The notes: generated by a model from the sequence alone, not told the origin. 64,000 nucleotides of DNA from Gammaproteobacteria bacterium (GCA_947452065.1 CANGBB010000002.1:186001-250000); one strand, 5' to 3'. Numbered from the stretch's first letter, positions 35,889 through 45,193 are shown. Made by a program: numbers and translations.

Positions 35889-36323
35889 ATGAAAGCTGGA
35901 TCGGTAGTCCTTCGGTGCGTCGTTATCCTCGGATGTGTGATGACGCGCTCAGCGCTCGCGCATCATTCCGCTGTGGCCTATGACACCACGCAGTCGGTCA
36001 CACTGACCGGCACTGTGGTGGAGTGGTTGTGGGCCAACCCGCACTGCTCGCTGTCCTTCGACGTCAAGGACCCAAGCGGTAAGGTCCAGCGCTGGTCGGC
36101 CGAAACCGTGCCGCCGGCAGATCTGTTATCGCGTGGCTGGAGCAGAAAGATGTTTCAACCCGGCGATACAGTAACGGTGTCAATGAATCCCGGTCGTCAT
36201 GGCGAGCCTATCGGACGCATCAACACGGTAACGGTCAACGGCAAGACTTTTGGTGGTGCAGTACCGGGCGCAAACCGCGGTGGTGGTGCGCCCGGCGGTG
36301 ATGGCGGCATGGCCGCGAACTGA
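35889..36323 (+). CDS. DUF6152 family exported protein
   Basis: 144 residues. The signal (VVILGCVMTRSALA) is followed by HHSAVAYDTTQSVTLTGTVV and then EWLWANPHCSLSFDVKDPSG, a standard DUF6152 start. PGDTVTVSMNPGRHGEPIGR closes the small beta domain; a Gly-rich tail follows. AGGAG lies 8 bases before the ATG. The mature chain would start His-His-Ser. It pairs with the GHSxGxW gene just upstream, and the same two domains are fused in the gene at 37499-38548. Confidence 0.87.
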   Translation: MKAGSVVLRCVVILGCVMTRSALAHHSAVAYDTTQSVTLTGTVVEWLWANPHCSLSFDVKDPSGKVQRWSAETVPPADLLSRGWSRKMFQPGDTVTVSMNPGRHGEPIGRINTVTVNGKTFGGAVPGANRGGGAPGGDGGMAAN

Positions 36324-36359
36324 TACGGTGGTGTTGGCGCGCGGCAGGGATGAACAGCT

Positions 36360-37451
36360 ATGAAAAATGATTTACGGAAACTTCGGCTTGTTGCGGTGCT
36401 GTTAGCCGGCGCCGCCTTCGCAGCCGCTGGCGCAGAGCGTGCGCGTGCAGCAGAGACCAGATCGCTCACCGTGCCAGATACGCAGATGGCCATCGTGCAG
36501 ACCGGTAATGGTGGGCCGGAAGTCCTGCAATACCAGCGCATTCCGGTGCTCGCGCCCAGAGCGGGTGAAGTGCTCATCAAGGTTGTGGCTGCAGCAATCA
36601 ATCCGATCGAATGGCGCAACCGTACGGGCGGCCCGCGACCGCAGGGCGGAGCAGTTGCCGCCTCCGTGCCGGGCGGTGATCTGGCCGGAATCGTGGTGCG
36701 GTTGGGCGAAGGTGTCACTAACGTGAAGGTGGGCGACGCCGTTTTTGCCAAGCTCGGTCCGGGCCAGCCCGGACTGAATGGTGCGTATGCCCAGTACGCG
36801 GTCGCTCCCGCTAATCAGGTAATGCCCAAGCCATCCGGTCAGACTTTCTCCGAAGCCTGCGGTCTGGCCACAGTGGGTATGACTGCGATGCGCGCCCTGG
36901 ATCATGCGCAGCTGGCTTCCGGCGAGCGGGTATTCATCAACGGTATCGGCGGTGGCATTGGCTCATCCGCAGCACAGATAGCGCGAGCGCGTGGCGCTCA
37001 AGTGCTGGGTACCGCCTCTGGCCGGCACCATGAATACCTTCGCTCCATCGGCGTCAGCGAGGTGATCGATTATCAGAAAGAGCAGTTCGACAAGGTGATC
37101 AATCAGCCGGTGGATGTGGTCATCGAAACTGTCAGCACCGAGACGGCGAACCAGGCGCTCAACATACTCAAGCCCGGTGGGCGATTGGTCAGCATCGCCG
37201 GCGCTGCGAGTGCCGAACTGTGCAGCGCGAAGGGCGTTCAGTGCGCGCGTATTGGCGGTGCCGTTGGCCGTTCGAACAATGAGCTGATGTCAGAGATCAG
37301 CCGCCTTGCCGAAGCTGGCCTGTACAAGCTGCACGTGGATGCCACGTTCCCGCTGGAGCAGGCCGGTGCGGCTCAGGATCTGAATCACAGCGTCGGGACC
37401 ACTGGAAAGGTGGTGCTGATCGTGGATCCGACACTGGCGGGAGAGCGGTAA
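36360..37451 (+). CDS. MDR-family NAD(P)H quinone oxidoreductase-like protein with a signal peptide
   Basis: 363 residues. The chain has the whole zinc-free MDR fold: GroES-like part (APRAGEVLIKVVAAAINPIE, PGGDLAGIVVRLGEGV) and a Rossmann domain with GIGGGIGSSAAQIARARGAQ, intact for NAD(P)H binding, and DVVIETVSTETANQALNIL. Unusually it opens with a Sec-type signal (LVAVLLAGAAFAAAGAERARA). NAD(P)H is not expected in the periplasm, so export, if real, raises the question of its cofactor. Third gene of the GHSxGxW-DUF6152 unit. Confidence 0.85.
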   Translation: MKNDLRKLRLVAVLLAGAAFAAAGAERARAAETRSLTVPDTQMAIVQTGNGGPEVLQYQRIPVLAPRAGEVLIKVVAAAINPIEWRNRTGGPRPQGGAVAASVPGGDLAGIVVRLGEGVTNVKVGDAVFAKLGPGQPGLNGAYAQYAVAPANQVMPKPSGQTFSEACGLATVGMTAMRALDHAQLASGERVFINGIGGGIGSSAAQIARARGAQVLGTASGRHHEYLRSIGVSEVIDYQKEQFDKVINQPVDVVIETVSTETANQALNILKPGGRLVSIAGAASAELCSAKGVQCARIGGAVGRSNNELMSEISRLAEAGLYKLHVDATFPLEQAGAAQDLNHSVGTTGKVVLIVDPTLAGER

Positions 37452-37498
37452 CGATCAGCCGCTCGGCCCGCCCTGCGCGCCGACGGCCTTGAGACTGC

Positions 37499-38548
37499 TC
37501 AAAGCGTGCAGTCGTAGCGCTCGAGCGTCAGTCCCGGGCGGTACTGCCAATACTTTGATGTGGTCGTTGGTGTGGATGAGCGGGCCGGATCCATCGTCGT
37601 GGCGGTGTATTGCAGACGATTGCGATCTGCACTGAGCTCGAAAGTTTCGGTCAGGCGGGTTTGATCGCCGAGCGTGCGATTATCAATCTTGGTCGTGGTC
37701 ACCACCAGTTTCTTCTCGCCGCTACCGACCCAAACACCGGTTGAGTAGCCCAGCCCGCTGCGTGTCGCGCGGCTATCGTCATGGGTGCTGCTGATGTGAA
37801 TGACACGTACCTGATCGTTCTCTTCCAGCTTCAGCAGAACATCGGCACCGTTCTTCACGAACTGGATCGGATAAGGATTGCCCATCGCCAGCGGCATCGC
37901 CTTCGGTGCACAGTAGCTGGCCGAGGAGGGCAGCACGGCCGAAGCGGTACGAGCCGGTGTAGCGCGGCCACCCGACGCTGCGCCCGTGTTGCTCGCTGCC
38001 GCCTTCTGGGCCGTCAACTTCTGAGCCGCCGCAGCATGGCTTTCGGGATCACCATAGACGGTGGTCCAGACGGCAAAGATGGATGCCGGCCGTTTGTTGA
38101 TATCTGGCTCCGTGACGGTGCCCGCCAGCTTGGCAGCATCGCCGACATGCTCGCCGGACCAGCGCGGCTTGCCATCGACCGAGAAGACAACTTCGCGATT
38201 GTCGGGCAGCAGCAGGTGGTTCATGAAGAGGCTGGTCTGGTTGGCTACACCGCCATAGCCAGCCACTTTCACGACCTGTCCGACCCTGACGAGATTGGGG
38301 GTCACATCCATTCGTGACAGCTGCGCTACCGATGCGCTCTCAATGGCCCATACCTGGGCCGTGGGCTTGCCCGCATCCACCGTGATCTGCATGCGGACAT
38401 GAGGGTTCTTCCATTCCAGCTGCGTGATCACGCCGCTGATCTCGACCTCAGGGTCGTTGCCCCGGTAATTGGATGACCAGCTGTGATGCGCTGCCGCGGA
38501 CGCCGCCAGCAGCAGCCCCGTCACGAGAAACGGAACGCGATGTTTCAT
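37499..38548 (-). CDS. Fusion of DUF6152 and GHSxGxW-type domains, exported
   Basis: 349 residues from the ATG at 38548, with AGGGGGAAC upstream. After the signal (LLLAASAAA) comes HHSWSSNYRGNDPEVEISGV and then LEWKNPHVRMQI (DUF6152, about residues 20-120). A linker rich in Ala/Thr follows (about 150-200), then a second domain with YCAPKAMPLAM, RVIHISSTHDD, LGYSTGVWVGSG, LTETFELSADRNRLQYTATT, MDP and YDCTL at the end. These match, in order, the Cys-MPxxM, GYSxGxW, E-x-F, DP and final Cys features of the proteins at 35026 and 46180. Longer open frame upstream is not needed. Confidence 0.8.
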   Translation of the reverse strand: MKHRVPFLVTGLLLAASAAAHHSWSSNYRGNDPEVEISGVITQLEWKNPHVRMQITVDAGKPTAQVWAIESASVAQLSRMDVTPNLVRVGQVVKVAGYGGVANQTSLFMNHLLLPDNREVVFSVDGKPRWSGEHVGDAAKLAGTVTEPDINKRPASIFAVWTTVYGDPESHAAAAQKLTAQKAAASNTGAASGGRATPARTASAVLPSSASYCAPKAMPLAMGNPYPIQFVKNGADVLLKLEENDQVRVIHISSTHDDSRATRSGLGYSTGVWVGSGEKKLVVTTTKIDNRTLGDQTRLTETFELSADRNRLQYTATTMDPARSSTPTTTSKYWQYRPGLTLERYDCTL

Positions 38549-38755
38549 TATTTGTTCCCCCTGTTGGCGTCCCACGATAGGAGTCTGGGCGCGCTTTTTC
38601 AAATACCCCTCAAGGGTAAAGCACAAAGTGTGTTTCGTGCGCGCTCCTGGGGCCGTTCTTGATGATTCTTGAAGCATGGGGACTGTCCCCCGGAGGGCAT
38701 TTTGCGGAAACTGGTTTATCGCTCCCCCAGCGACTCGAGTTGTGAGGATTGGCCC

Positions 38756-40213
38756 ATGAGTGATTCCGTCAAGCCGACTCCATTTGCCGCCTCTTTGACG
38801 CGCCGCAGCTTTGTCGGTGCCGCGGCAGCGGCATCCGTGGCGGCGGTGACCCGAGCGCAGGGTGTGCGCCCCGAGTCGCGGCCGAATTTCCTCTTCCTGA
38901 TGGCCGATGACATGGGCTACGCGGATCTGTCCTGCTATGGACGCCGCGACTACACGACGCCCTACCTCGACCGTCTGGCTGGCGAGGGCGTGAAGTTGAC
39001 GCATGCCTATGCAAATTCCCCGGTCTGCACGGCCAGCCGCACTGCGCTCGTCACCGGCCGTTATCAGTACCGGACCGACGTGGGGCTCTACGAACCGCTG
39101 GCGGGCGAGAACGTTGGGTTGCCGGCGGGTCATCCCACCATCGCCTCGACCCTGAAGAAGTCAGGTTACGGCACTGCTCTGGTTGGGAAGTGGCATGTGG
39201 GCAATGTGCCGCAGTATGGTCCGCTGAAGTACGGCTACGACCATTTCTGGGGATTCGGTGGCGGTGCACTCGATTACTTCACTCACAAAGTAGGTGAACC
39301 CGACAGCGCGCTCGGCCTCTGGGATGGCGAGATCACCAAAGACGAGCACGGGTATCTCACCGATCTGATTGCCGATAAGAGCATCGGCCTGATACGCGAT
39401 TACACCAAGGCCAAGACGCCGTTCCTGCTCAGCGTCCACTTCAACGCGCCGCACTGGCCCTGGGAGGGTCCTGAGGACGAGGCGCTGGCCAAGCAGGGTG
39501 GGCTGTCGAGCTATCAGGCCGGCAACCTCGCTACCTATGGCGCGATGGTCCGTCGCATGGACGTAGCCATCGGCAAGATATTGCAGGAAGTGGAGCGACT
39601 TGGCATTGGGCGCAACACCGTGGTGGTGTTCACCAGTGACAACGGTGGCGAGCGGTTCTCTGACACTTGGCCGTTCACCGGCAAGAAGACCGAGCTGCTG
39701 GAAGGTGGTTTGCGGGTGCCGGCGATTGTGCGCTGGCCGGGTCGTATCCGCGCCGGCAGTACCAGCACCCAGGTGTGCATGAACATGGACTGGATGCCGA
39801 CCTTCGTGTCGCTGGCGGGCGGACAGATTGATCCGGCGTTTCCCACCGACGGCATGGATCTCAGCGCCGTGCTCACCGGCAAGTCGGCACCCGTGTCGCG
39901 CAAGGTTTTCTGGCGCTACCGTGCCAATGCGCAGCGCGCCATGCGCGACGGCGACATGAAGTGGCTCAAGATCAACGACAACCAGTTCCTGTTCAATGTC
40001 GTCGCCGATCCGCTCGAGCGCGCCAACCTCCGCTATAAGCAGCCTGAGTTGTTCAATCGCATGGTCGAGGAATTCGATCGCTGGAACGACACGATGCTGC
40101 CCGAGAATCGCGTCAAGACGTCCTACAGTTTCCGCCCCGCGCAGATGGCCGATCACTACAACCCGATTGGTGTGCCAGCCGCTGCAGCGACGGGCCCGGA
40201 AAATGCGGAATAA
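38756..40213 (+). CDS. Tat-exported type I sulfatase
   Basis: 485 residues from the ATG at 38756 (GAGG upstream). The Tat signal LTRRSFVGAAAAASVAAV is followed by the alkaline-phosphatase fold: FLFLMADDMGYADLSCYG (metal Asp pair), CTASRTALVTGRYQYR with the formylglycine Cys at about residue 91 in a CxAxR context, LVGKWHVG, SVHFNAPHWPW and FTSDNGGERFSDTWPFTGKK (metal Asp-Asn and Lys). It hydrolyses sulfate esters; substrate unknown. It is 38 bases upstream of an arylsulfotransferase-type gene, and the two are probably co-transcribed. The maturation enzyme is not in the window. Confidence 0.93.
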   Translation: MSDSVKPTPFAASLTRRSFVGAAAAASVAAVTRAQGVRPESRPNFLFLMADDMGYADLSCYGRRDYTTPYLDRLAGEGVKLTHAYANSPVCTASRTALVTGRYQYRTDVGLYEPLAGENVGLPAGHPTIASTLKKSGYGTALVGKWHVGNVPQYGPLKYGYDHFWGFGGGALDYFTHKVGEPDSALGLWDGEITKDEHGYLTDLIADKSIGLIRDYTKAKTPFLLSVHFNAPHWPWEGPEDEALAKQGGLSSYQAGNLATYGAMVRRMDVAIGKILQEVERLGIGRNTVVVFTSDNGGERFSDTWPFTGKKTELLEGGLRVPAIVRWPGRIRAGSTSTQVCMNMDWMPTFVSLAGGQIDPAFPTDGMDLSAVLTGKSAPVSRKVFWRYRANAQRAMRDGDMKWLKINDNQFLFNVVADPLERANLRYKQPELFNRMVEEFDRWNDTMLPENRVKTSYSFRPAQMADHYNPIGVPAAAATGPENAE

Positions 40214-40251
40214 ATTCAACTCATAAAATTCAGAGTGTCAGGGGAAGGGCT

Positions 40252-41499
40252 ATGAAATTGCAGGCTATCCGTCGAGTGATGATGTCAGTGGGCGCCGTAC
40301 TGGCGGTGAGTGTGGCAGTGGTCTCGGCGGCTCCGTCCGTTTTTCCGACCGGCCTGACGATTTCCAAGCCCGGCATACAGCCCGGCTATGTGGTCTTTGC
40401 CTCGCCCGATGGCTTTGCGTATGTCATCGATGCCAAGGGTCAGGTTGCGGCCAAGTGGCCTGCGCCCGAGGCGAACTCGGTCATGGGTTACACGCGTCCG
40501 CTCGCCAATGGCAACCTGCTGGCGCGCACGGGTCCGCTGAAGCTGCCTACGGCCGCTACGGAAGCTGGCGGATATGGTGAGAGCACTGCGGTGCCCAGCG
40601 TCGTGGAGTTCAATCAGCAGGGCAAGCTGGTGTGGAAGTACACCGATGGCGAGCGTGGACTGCATCACGACGAAGAGCGCAAGGCCAACGGCAATACCGT
40701 GCTCGTGTGCAGCAAGACACTCAAGCGCCCGGAAATCTCCAAGCGCGCACTGACCGATGACTGTCTCATTGAGGTCGACCCCAGCGGCAAGGTGGTCTGG
40801 GAATGGCAGACCGCAGATCACTTCGACGAACTCGGTCTCGACGATGCGGCCAAGGCCGACATCATGACGGCCTATGGTGCAGCGGTGAAGTCGGTTCCGG
40901 ACAGCCCCTTCGACTGGGCTCACATGAACGCGGCCAGCCCCATCCCGGAAAACACCGGCAACACGGATCCGCGCTTCAAGGCCGGTAACATCGTCGTCAG
41001 TTACCGGCATCTGAGCACCGTCGCGGTGGTCGATCGCGACTCGAAGAAGATCGTCTGGACAGCCATCGGGACGACACTGGGTCAGCATCACACCCACATG
41101 ATCGCCGGCGGCTTGCCGGGAGCCGGGAACATCCTGGTGTTCGACAATGGTAATAACGACGTGGGCCGTAACCCGCGCCGTATGCAGAGTCGCCCGAATT
41201 CACGCGTCGTGGAAATCAACCCGATTGATAACAAAATCGTGTGGGAATACACCGCCGAGAAGAGCAACCGTCCGATGTGGACCTTCGTCAGTCATTACAT
41301 CAGCAGCGCCGAGCGCCAACCAAATGGCAACACGCTGATCTGCGAGGGGTCCAATGGCCGAATCTTCGAGGTGACGCCGGCCGGCGAGATCGTCTGGGAG
41401 TTCATCAACCCCTATGCGAAGCTCAACGGCAAGATCAACGACAACACGGTGTTTCGCGCCGCCAAGGTCCCGGAAAGCTGGCTGCGGGCCAAGTCATAG
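40252..41499 (+). CDS. Arylsulfotransferase-type (ASST) beta-propeller protein, copy 1
   Basis: 415 residues; signal ends VVSAAPSVFP. Propeller blades carry the ASST features: RGLHHDEERKANGNTVLVCS, DDCLIEVDPSGKVVWEWQ, FDWAHMNAASPIPENTGN (HMN motif), GNIVVSYRHLSTVAVVDRDS, IGTTLGQHHTHMI and ERQPNGNTLICEGSNGRIFE. ASSTs move sulfuryl groups between phenols through a histidine; several His of this type are kept. GGGGAAGG precedes the ATG. A close paralogue is at 47378. Some family members may be binding propellers rather than enzymes. Confidence 0.85.
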   Translation: MKLQAIRRVMMSVGAVLAVSVAVVSAAPSVFPTGLTISKPGIQPGYVVFASPDGFAYVIDAKGQVAAKWPAPEANSVMGYTRPLANGNLLARTGPLKLPTAATEAGGYGESTAVPSVVEFNQQGKLVWKYTDGERGLHHDEERKANGNTVLVCSKTLKRPEISKRALTDDCLIEVDPSGKVVWEWQTADHFDELGLDDAAKADIMTAYGAAVKSVPDSPFDWAHMNAASPIPENTGNTDPRFKAGNIVVSYRHLSTVAVVDRDSKKIVWTAIGTTLGQHHTHMIAGGLPGAGNILVFDNGNNDVGRNPRRMQSRPNSRVVEINPIDNKIVWEYTAEKSNRPMWTFVSHYISSAERQPNGNTLICEGSNGRIFEVTPAGEIVWEFINPYAKLNGKINDNTVFRAAKVPESWLRAKS

Positions 41500-41539
41500 C
41501 GCCGGCCTGGGGGTAGGGGCTTACCCCGGGTTCACAAAC

Positions 41540-41568
41540 GGATGACCAATGACCGATACTGGTCATCC
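41540..41568. promoter_or_regulatory. Inverted repeat at the patatin gene start
   Basis: GGATGACCA (41540-41548) and TGGTCATCC (41560-41568) are perfect inverted copies with an 11-base spacer, ending 2 bases before the ATG at 41571. It could be an operator (centre-to-centre distance 20 bases) or an RNA hairpin masking the start. Confidence 0.45.
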
Positions 41569-41570
41569 GC

Positions 41571-44072
41571 ATGAACAGCACACCGGACCCGCGAGCGCCG
41601 TTGCAGGAGAAAGAGCTGCGCATAGCACTCGTGTGCTTTGGCGGCGTCTCGCTGGCTGTTTATATCCACGGCGTCACCGCGGAAATCCTTAAGCTTGTGC
41701 GCGCCTCCGCCGCGCTGCATTCGATCAGCGACCGTGACCGGTCCGAGTCGCTGGGCTATGCCGACATTTCCGATCGCAACGCTACCGGCTTCGACACCGA
41801 GGCGGTGTACTTCCAGTTGCTGCGCGATATCGGTCGCACTGTGGACCTGCGGGTCATCGTGGATGTCATCGCCGGCGCCTCCGCCGGTGGCATCAACGCC
41901 ACCATGCTCGCGCGCGCGCTCAGTCACGATCTGCCGATGAGCAGTCTGCGCGACCTGTGGCTGGACAACGGCGATGTTGCTGAGCTGCTTGCACCCGAGG
42001 CCCGTGCCGGCCGCTGGAGCAAGTGGTTTCTGAGGCCGCTCCTGTGGCTTGCCCATGCATTGGGTCTGGCGAAATTCCGCGATCTGGAAATTCGGCGCAA
42101 GCTGTCGCTGTTCCTGCGTTCGCGCTGGTTTCAGCCGCCGCTGGACGGCAGCAGGATGCTGGCGTTGATGTACGACGCTGTCACGGCCATGGGCGAGCCG
42201 CGTCATCCCGCCGCGTCCCTGCTGCCTTCTCATCAGGCGCTCGATCTCTACGTCACACTGACTGACTATCACGGCTATCAGAAACTGGTGCAGATCCACG
42301 ATCCACCGGCAATCTACGAGCGCGAACACCGCCATGTGCTGCACTTCCGTTGTCGGCGCGATGGCGGGCTGTTGCCCGATAGTGATTTCACGCTGGCCAA
42401 TGCCCCGGAACTGGCCTTCGCGGCGCGCGCCACATCCTCTTTCCCCGGTGCATTTCCGCCCGCGCAGATCGGCGAGATGGATGTCTTCCTGCGACAACGG
42501 GCCGTGAGCTGGCCGCGGCGCGGGGAATTCATCCGGCGCAACTTCGAGCCATACCAGCAGGCCAACATCGATCCGGTCACCGTTCCGTTCATCGACGGCA
42601 GCGTGGTCAACAACCGACCGTTCCGCGAAGCTCTCGCAGCGATACGCGGCCGCGCCGCTTACCGGGATGTGGACCGGCGTGTGGTCTATATCGATCCGGA
42701 TCCAGCGCTTCCCGGTGCGCCGACTCATCACGATCTACCGGGATTTTTTGCCACGTTGCGTGGCGCATCTTCGGATATCCCGCGTGCCCAACCGGTGGCC
42801 GATGAGCTGGGCTGGGTCAATGAGTTTAATGAGCAGGCCCGTCATCTGAAGGAAGTCGTGCGCGTGGCGCGGCCGCAAATCGATCGCTATGTGGCCAACC
42901 TCATGGCGGCGAGTGACCAATCGAGACTCAGCGTGGAGCAGATCGGACGGTGGCGCGAGCAGGCTACCGAGCAGGCGCGGAGTGAGGCGGGTTTTGCCTA
43001 CGATAGCTACGTACAGCTGAACCTCGCGTCATGTCGCGCACTGCTGTCTCGCCAGATCATGGCTATCCGCGGCGTGCATCCCAAGTCGCCTTTTGCGCGC
43101 GGAATTTCCGCAGTCATCGACGCCTGGGCTGAGCGGGCCGGCTTGATGTATCAGCCCGCCGGTGCCTCTGCTGCGCACGGCGTTGAAGTGCGCTGGCTGC
43201 AGGTGCTGCGGGCTTTCAACATCGATTACTACAAGCGCCGGCTGAGTTTCCTGATCCGTGGACAGAATCGTCTGCAGCAGCTGGCCGAGGCGCCAGGTAG
43301 TCAGCCCATCACCGCTGCCGCCGTGCAAAGTCTCAAGGGTGAGTTCTACGCTCGCCTCGAAGTGTTGCAACATCGCGAGCCCGGCAGCGCCGCCCCTGAC
43401 GCGGCCATACTGGCGTTGATTGCAGAGATCTTCGCCGTCGGTCCGGCAGCGGATCAGACCGGCGACATGGCTGTGTACGCACAGCAGCGCATCGTGCAGT
43501 GTGCATCACAGCTCGATCAGCTCGTCGAGCGGTTGACCGCTCAGCTGGATCTGGAAGGAACAACCCGCGAACTGGATCAGCTACTGGTGACCAGCCTCGA
43601 CGGCAGTTGGCCACCGGAGGCCCGGCGCGAAGTGCTGGTGAATTACCTCGGTTTCCCCTTTTGGGACATCCTCACATTCCCACTGATGCGTTGGCCGGAA
43701 ATGGGCGAGTTCGACGAAGTGCTGGTTGATCGCATCAGCGCCCGTGACGCCAAACTGCTCAATCAACTCGCCTGTGCGCAATCAGTGCGCGGCGTGGAAT
43801 ACGCCCACTTTGCGGCGTTCTTGTCGCGCTCTTATCGCGAGAACGACTATCTGCTTGGACGGCTCCATGGACTCGATCGCCTGGTGGATATTGTCTGTAA
43901 TTCTGCTGGCGCCGAAGCGATCCGCAATCTCGATATCGTCGGACTGAAGCTTCGCGGCTTCAACGCCATCCTCGATGCTGAGGAATCACACCTGCCAAAC
44001 ATCGCCGGGACGATCGCTGAGCTGCGTCGCTGCTTCGCGTCGGGTCGGGAGTCTGTCGGAGGGCGTACGTGA
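41571..44072 (+). CDS. Patatin-like phospholipase with DUF3376-type C terminus
   Basis: 833 residues, no signal peptide. The patatin domain shows the oxyanion loop FGGVSLAVYIHG, the nucleophile motif VIAGASAGGINATMLARAL (GxSxG near residue 103) and the dyad Asp in PFIDGSVVNNRPF (near 343). The remaining about 480 residues look like the DUF3376 family, with LVNYLGFPFWDILTFPL near residue 690. Such enzymes deacylate lipids. The stop overlaps the GTG of the next gene by 4 bases. An inverted repeat lies across its start region. Confidence 0.87.
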   Translation: MNSTPDPRAPLQEKELRIALVCFGGVSLAVYIHGVTAEILKLVRASAALHSISDRDRSESLGYADISDRNATGFDTEAVYFQLLRDIGRTVDLRVIVDVIAGASAGGINATMLARALSHDLPMSSLRDLWLDNGDVAELLAPEARAGRWSKWFLRPLLWLAHALGLAKFRDLEIRRKLSLFLRSRWFQPPLDGSRMLALMYDAVTAMGEPRHPAASLLPSHQALDLYVTLTDYHGYQKLVQIHDPPAIYEREHRHVLHFRCRRDGGLLPDSDFTLANAPELAFAARATSSFPGAFPPAQIGEMDVFLRQRAVSWPRRGEFIRRNFEPYQQANIDPVTVPFIDGSVVNNRPFREALAAIRGRAAYRDVDRRVVYIDPDPALPGAPTHHDLPGFFATLRGASSDIPRAQPVADELGWVNEFNEQARHLKEVVRVARPQIDRYVANLMAASDQSRLSVEQIGRWREQATEQARSEAGFAYDSYVQLNLASCRALLSRQIMAIRGVHPKSPFARGISAVIDAWAERAGLMYQPAGASAAHGVEVRWLQVLRAFNIDYYKRRLSFLIRGQNRLQQLAEAPGSQPITAAAVQSLKGEFYARLEVLQHREPGSAAPDAAILALIAEIFAVGPAADQTGDMAVYAQQRIVQCASQLDQLVERLTAQLDLEGTTRELDQLLVTSLDGSWPPEARREVLVNYLGFPFWDILTFPLMRWPEMGEFDEVLVDRISARDAKLLNQLACAQSVRGVEYAHFAAFLSRSYRENDYLLGRLHGLDRLVDIVCNSAGAEAIRNLDIVGLKLRGFNAILDAEESHLPNIAGTIAELRRCFASGRESVGGRT

Positions 44073-45193
44073 GCCGGATCAAGAATCTGTTGTTTGCAAT
44101 CATCGGCGTGCTGGCCGGGACGCTGATTGCGCTTTTCCTGCTGGAGTTGGCATTGGGCGGATGGATCTTTCAGGATGCCTGGAAGGCCACGCGTTCGCTG
44201 AATATTGTCCGCAATCAGACAATCCACTATTCAGTGGAATCGATCTATGGGCGGGGCGCCCCAAAGATCACCTATACGCGTGATCGCAACGGCCTGCGCG
44301 GTCGTTGCGAAGATCCGCGCCGTATCGATGTATTGACCGTCGGCGGTTCCACCACCGACCAGCGTTACATCACCGACGGTCAGACATTTCAGGATCAGCT
44401 TGCGGCACAGGTCCAACAGAAATTGGGCAGAGAGCTGCGGGTCTGTAATGCCGGTGTCGATGGGCATAGCACCTTCGGACATATCGCAGCGTTTGAGAAA
44501 TGGTTTCCTTTGATTAACGGTTTGCATCCGCAATACGTAATGCTTTATATCGGCATCAATGACGCGGGCTTCCGTCTGCAGCCGATGCCCGAACGCGATC
44601 CCGAGCAGGTCACCGGTCTGCGAGCCAAGATTGCCCAGGCATTTCGTGAGAAGAGCGCGCTGTACGGTCTCGACCAGACGCTCTCGGCGATCCTGCATCG
44701 TGGCGGCGAAAACCGTTATGCGCGCCATGGCGCTGCGCTGCCGCCGGAGCAGGACTATGTGGCGACTGCCACTTCGTCAGGTATTGATGAATTGATCGCA
44801 GCCAATGTTGCCGGCTATTCGGCTCGCCTCGCGACCATCCTCGGTGATATTCGCCAGATGGGCGCGCGGCCCATCTGCGTCACGCAGCCGACGCGCATGT
44901 GGATCGGGCAGGGTGAGACGCTGCGTGGTCTACCCGAAGCTTTTCGATTCAATGGTGTTGCGTATAACGGGCTGGATTATCGCGCCTCATTGCTGGCGCT
45001 GAACAAGGCCATGGAGCAACTGTGCACCGAAGTAGGCGGCGTTTTTATCGATGTGCATGCCAGAGAGTTCTCGCCCGGAGATTTCTATGATCCCGTGCAC
45101 ATGACGCCGGTGGGCGCCAGCCGGCTGGCGGGATACCTGTTCGAGGAAATGGACCGACGCGAACTCTTTACCGCCGCCTACGCGGGTCGATAG
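44069..45193 (+). CDS. SGNH/GDSL-type hydrolase with N-terminal membrane anchor
   Basis: 374 residues. A membrane helix at residues 7-27 (LLFAIIGVLAGTLIALFLLE) puts the rest outside the cytoplasm. SGNH blocks: VGGSTTDQ (Ser), NAGVDGHS (Gly), YIGINDAGF (Asn) and DPVHMTPVGASRLA (Asp and His). These hydrolases cleave acyl or acetyl esters from lipids or polysaccharides. The GTG start overlaps the patatin stop (GTGA), so the two hydrolases are coupled. Its 3' end overlaps the convergent gene's end by 16 bases. Confidence 0.85.
   Translation: MSRIKNLLFAIIGVLAGTLIALFLLELALGGWIFQDAWKATRSLNIVRNQTIHYSVESIYGRGAPKITYTRDRNGLRGRCEDPRRIDVLTVGGSTTDQRYITDGQTFQDQLAAQVQQKLGRELRVCNAGVDGHSTFGHIAAFEKWFPLINGLHPQYVMLYIGINDAGFRLQPMPERDPEQVTGLRAKIAQAFREKSALYGLDQTLSAILHRGGENRYARHGAALPPEQDYVATATSSGIDELIAANVAGYSARLATILGDIRQMGARPICVTQPTRMWIGQGETLRGLPEAFRFNGVAYNGLDYRASLLALNKAMEQLCTEVGGVFIDVHAREFSPGDFYDPVHMTPVGASRLAGYLFEEMDRRELFTAAYAGR

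Noticed and set aside
39161-40219. 352-residue open frame on the minus strand
   Set aside because: Lies antisense to the sulfatase gene, whose active-site motifs are intact.
41532-42731. 399-residue open frame on the minus strand
   Set aside because: Antisense to the patatin domain; no start signal or domain.
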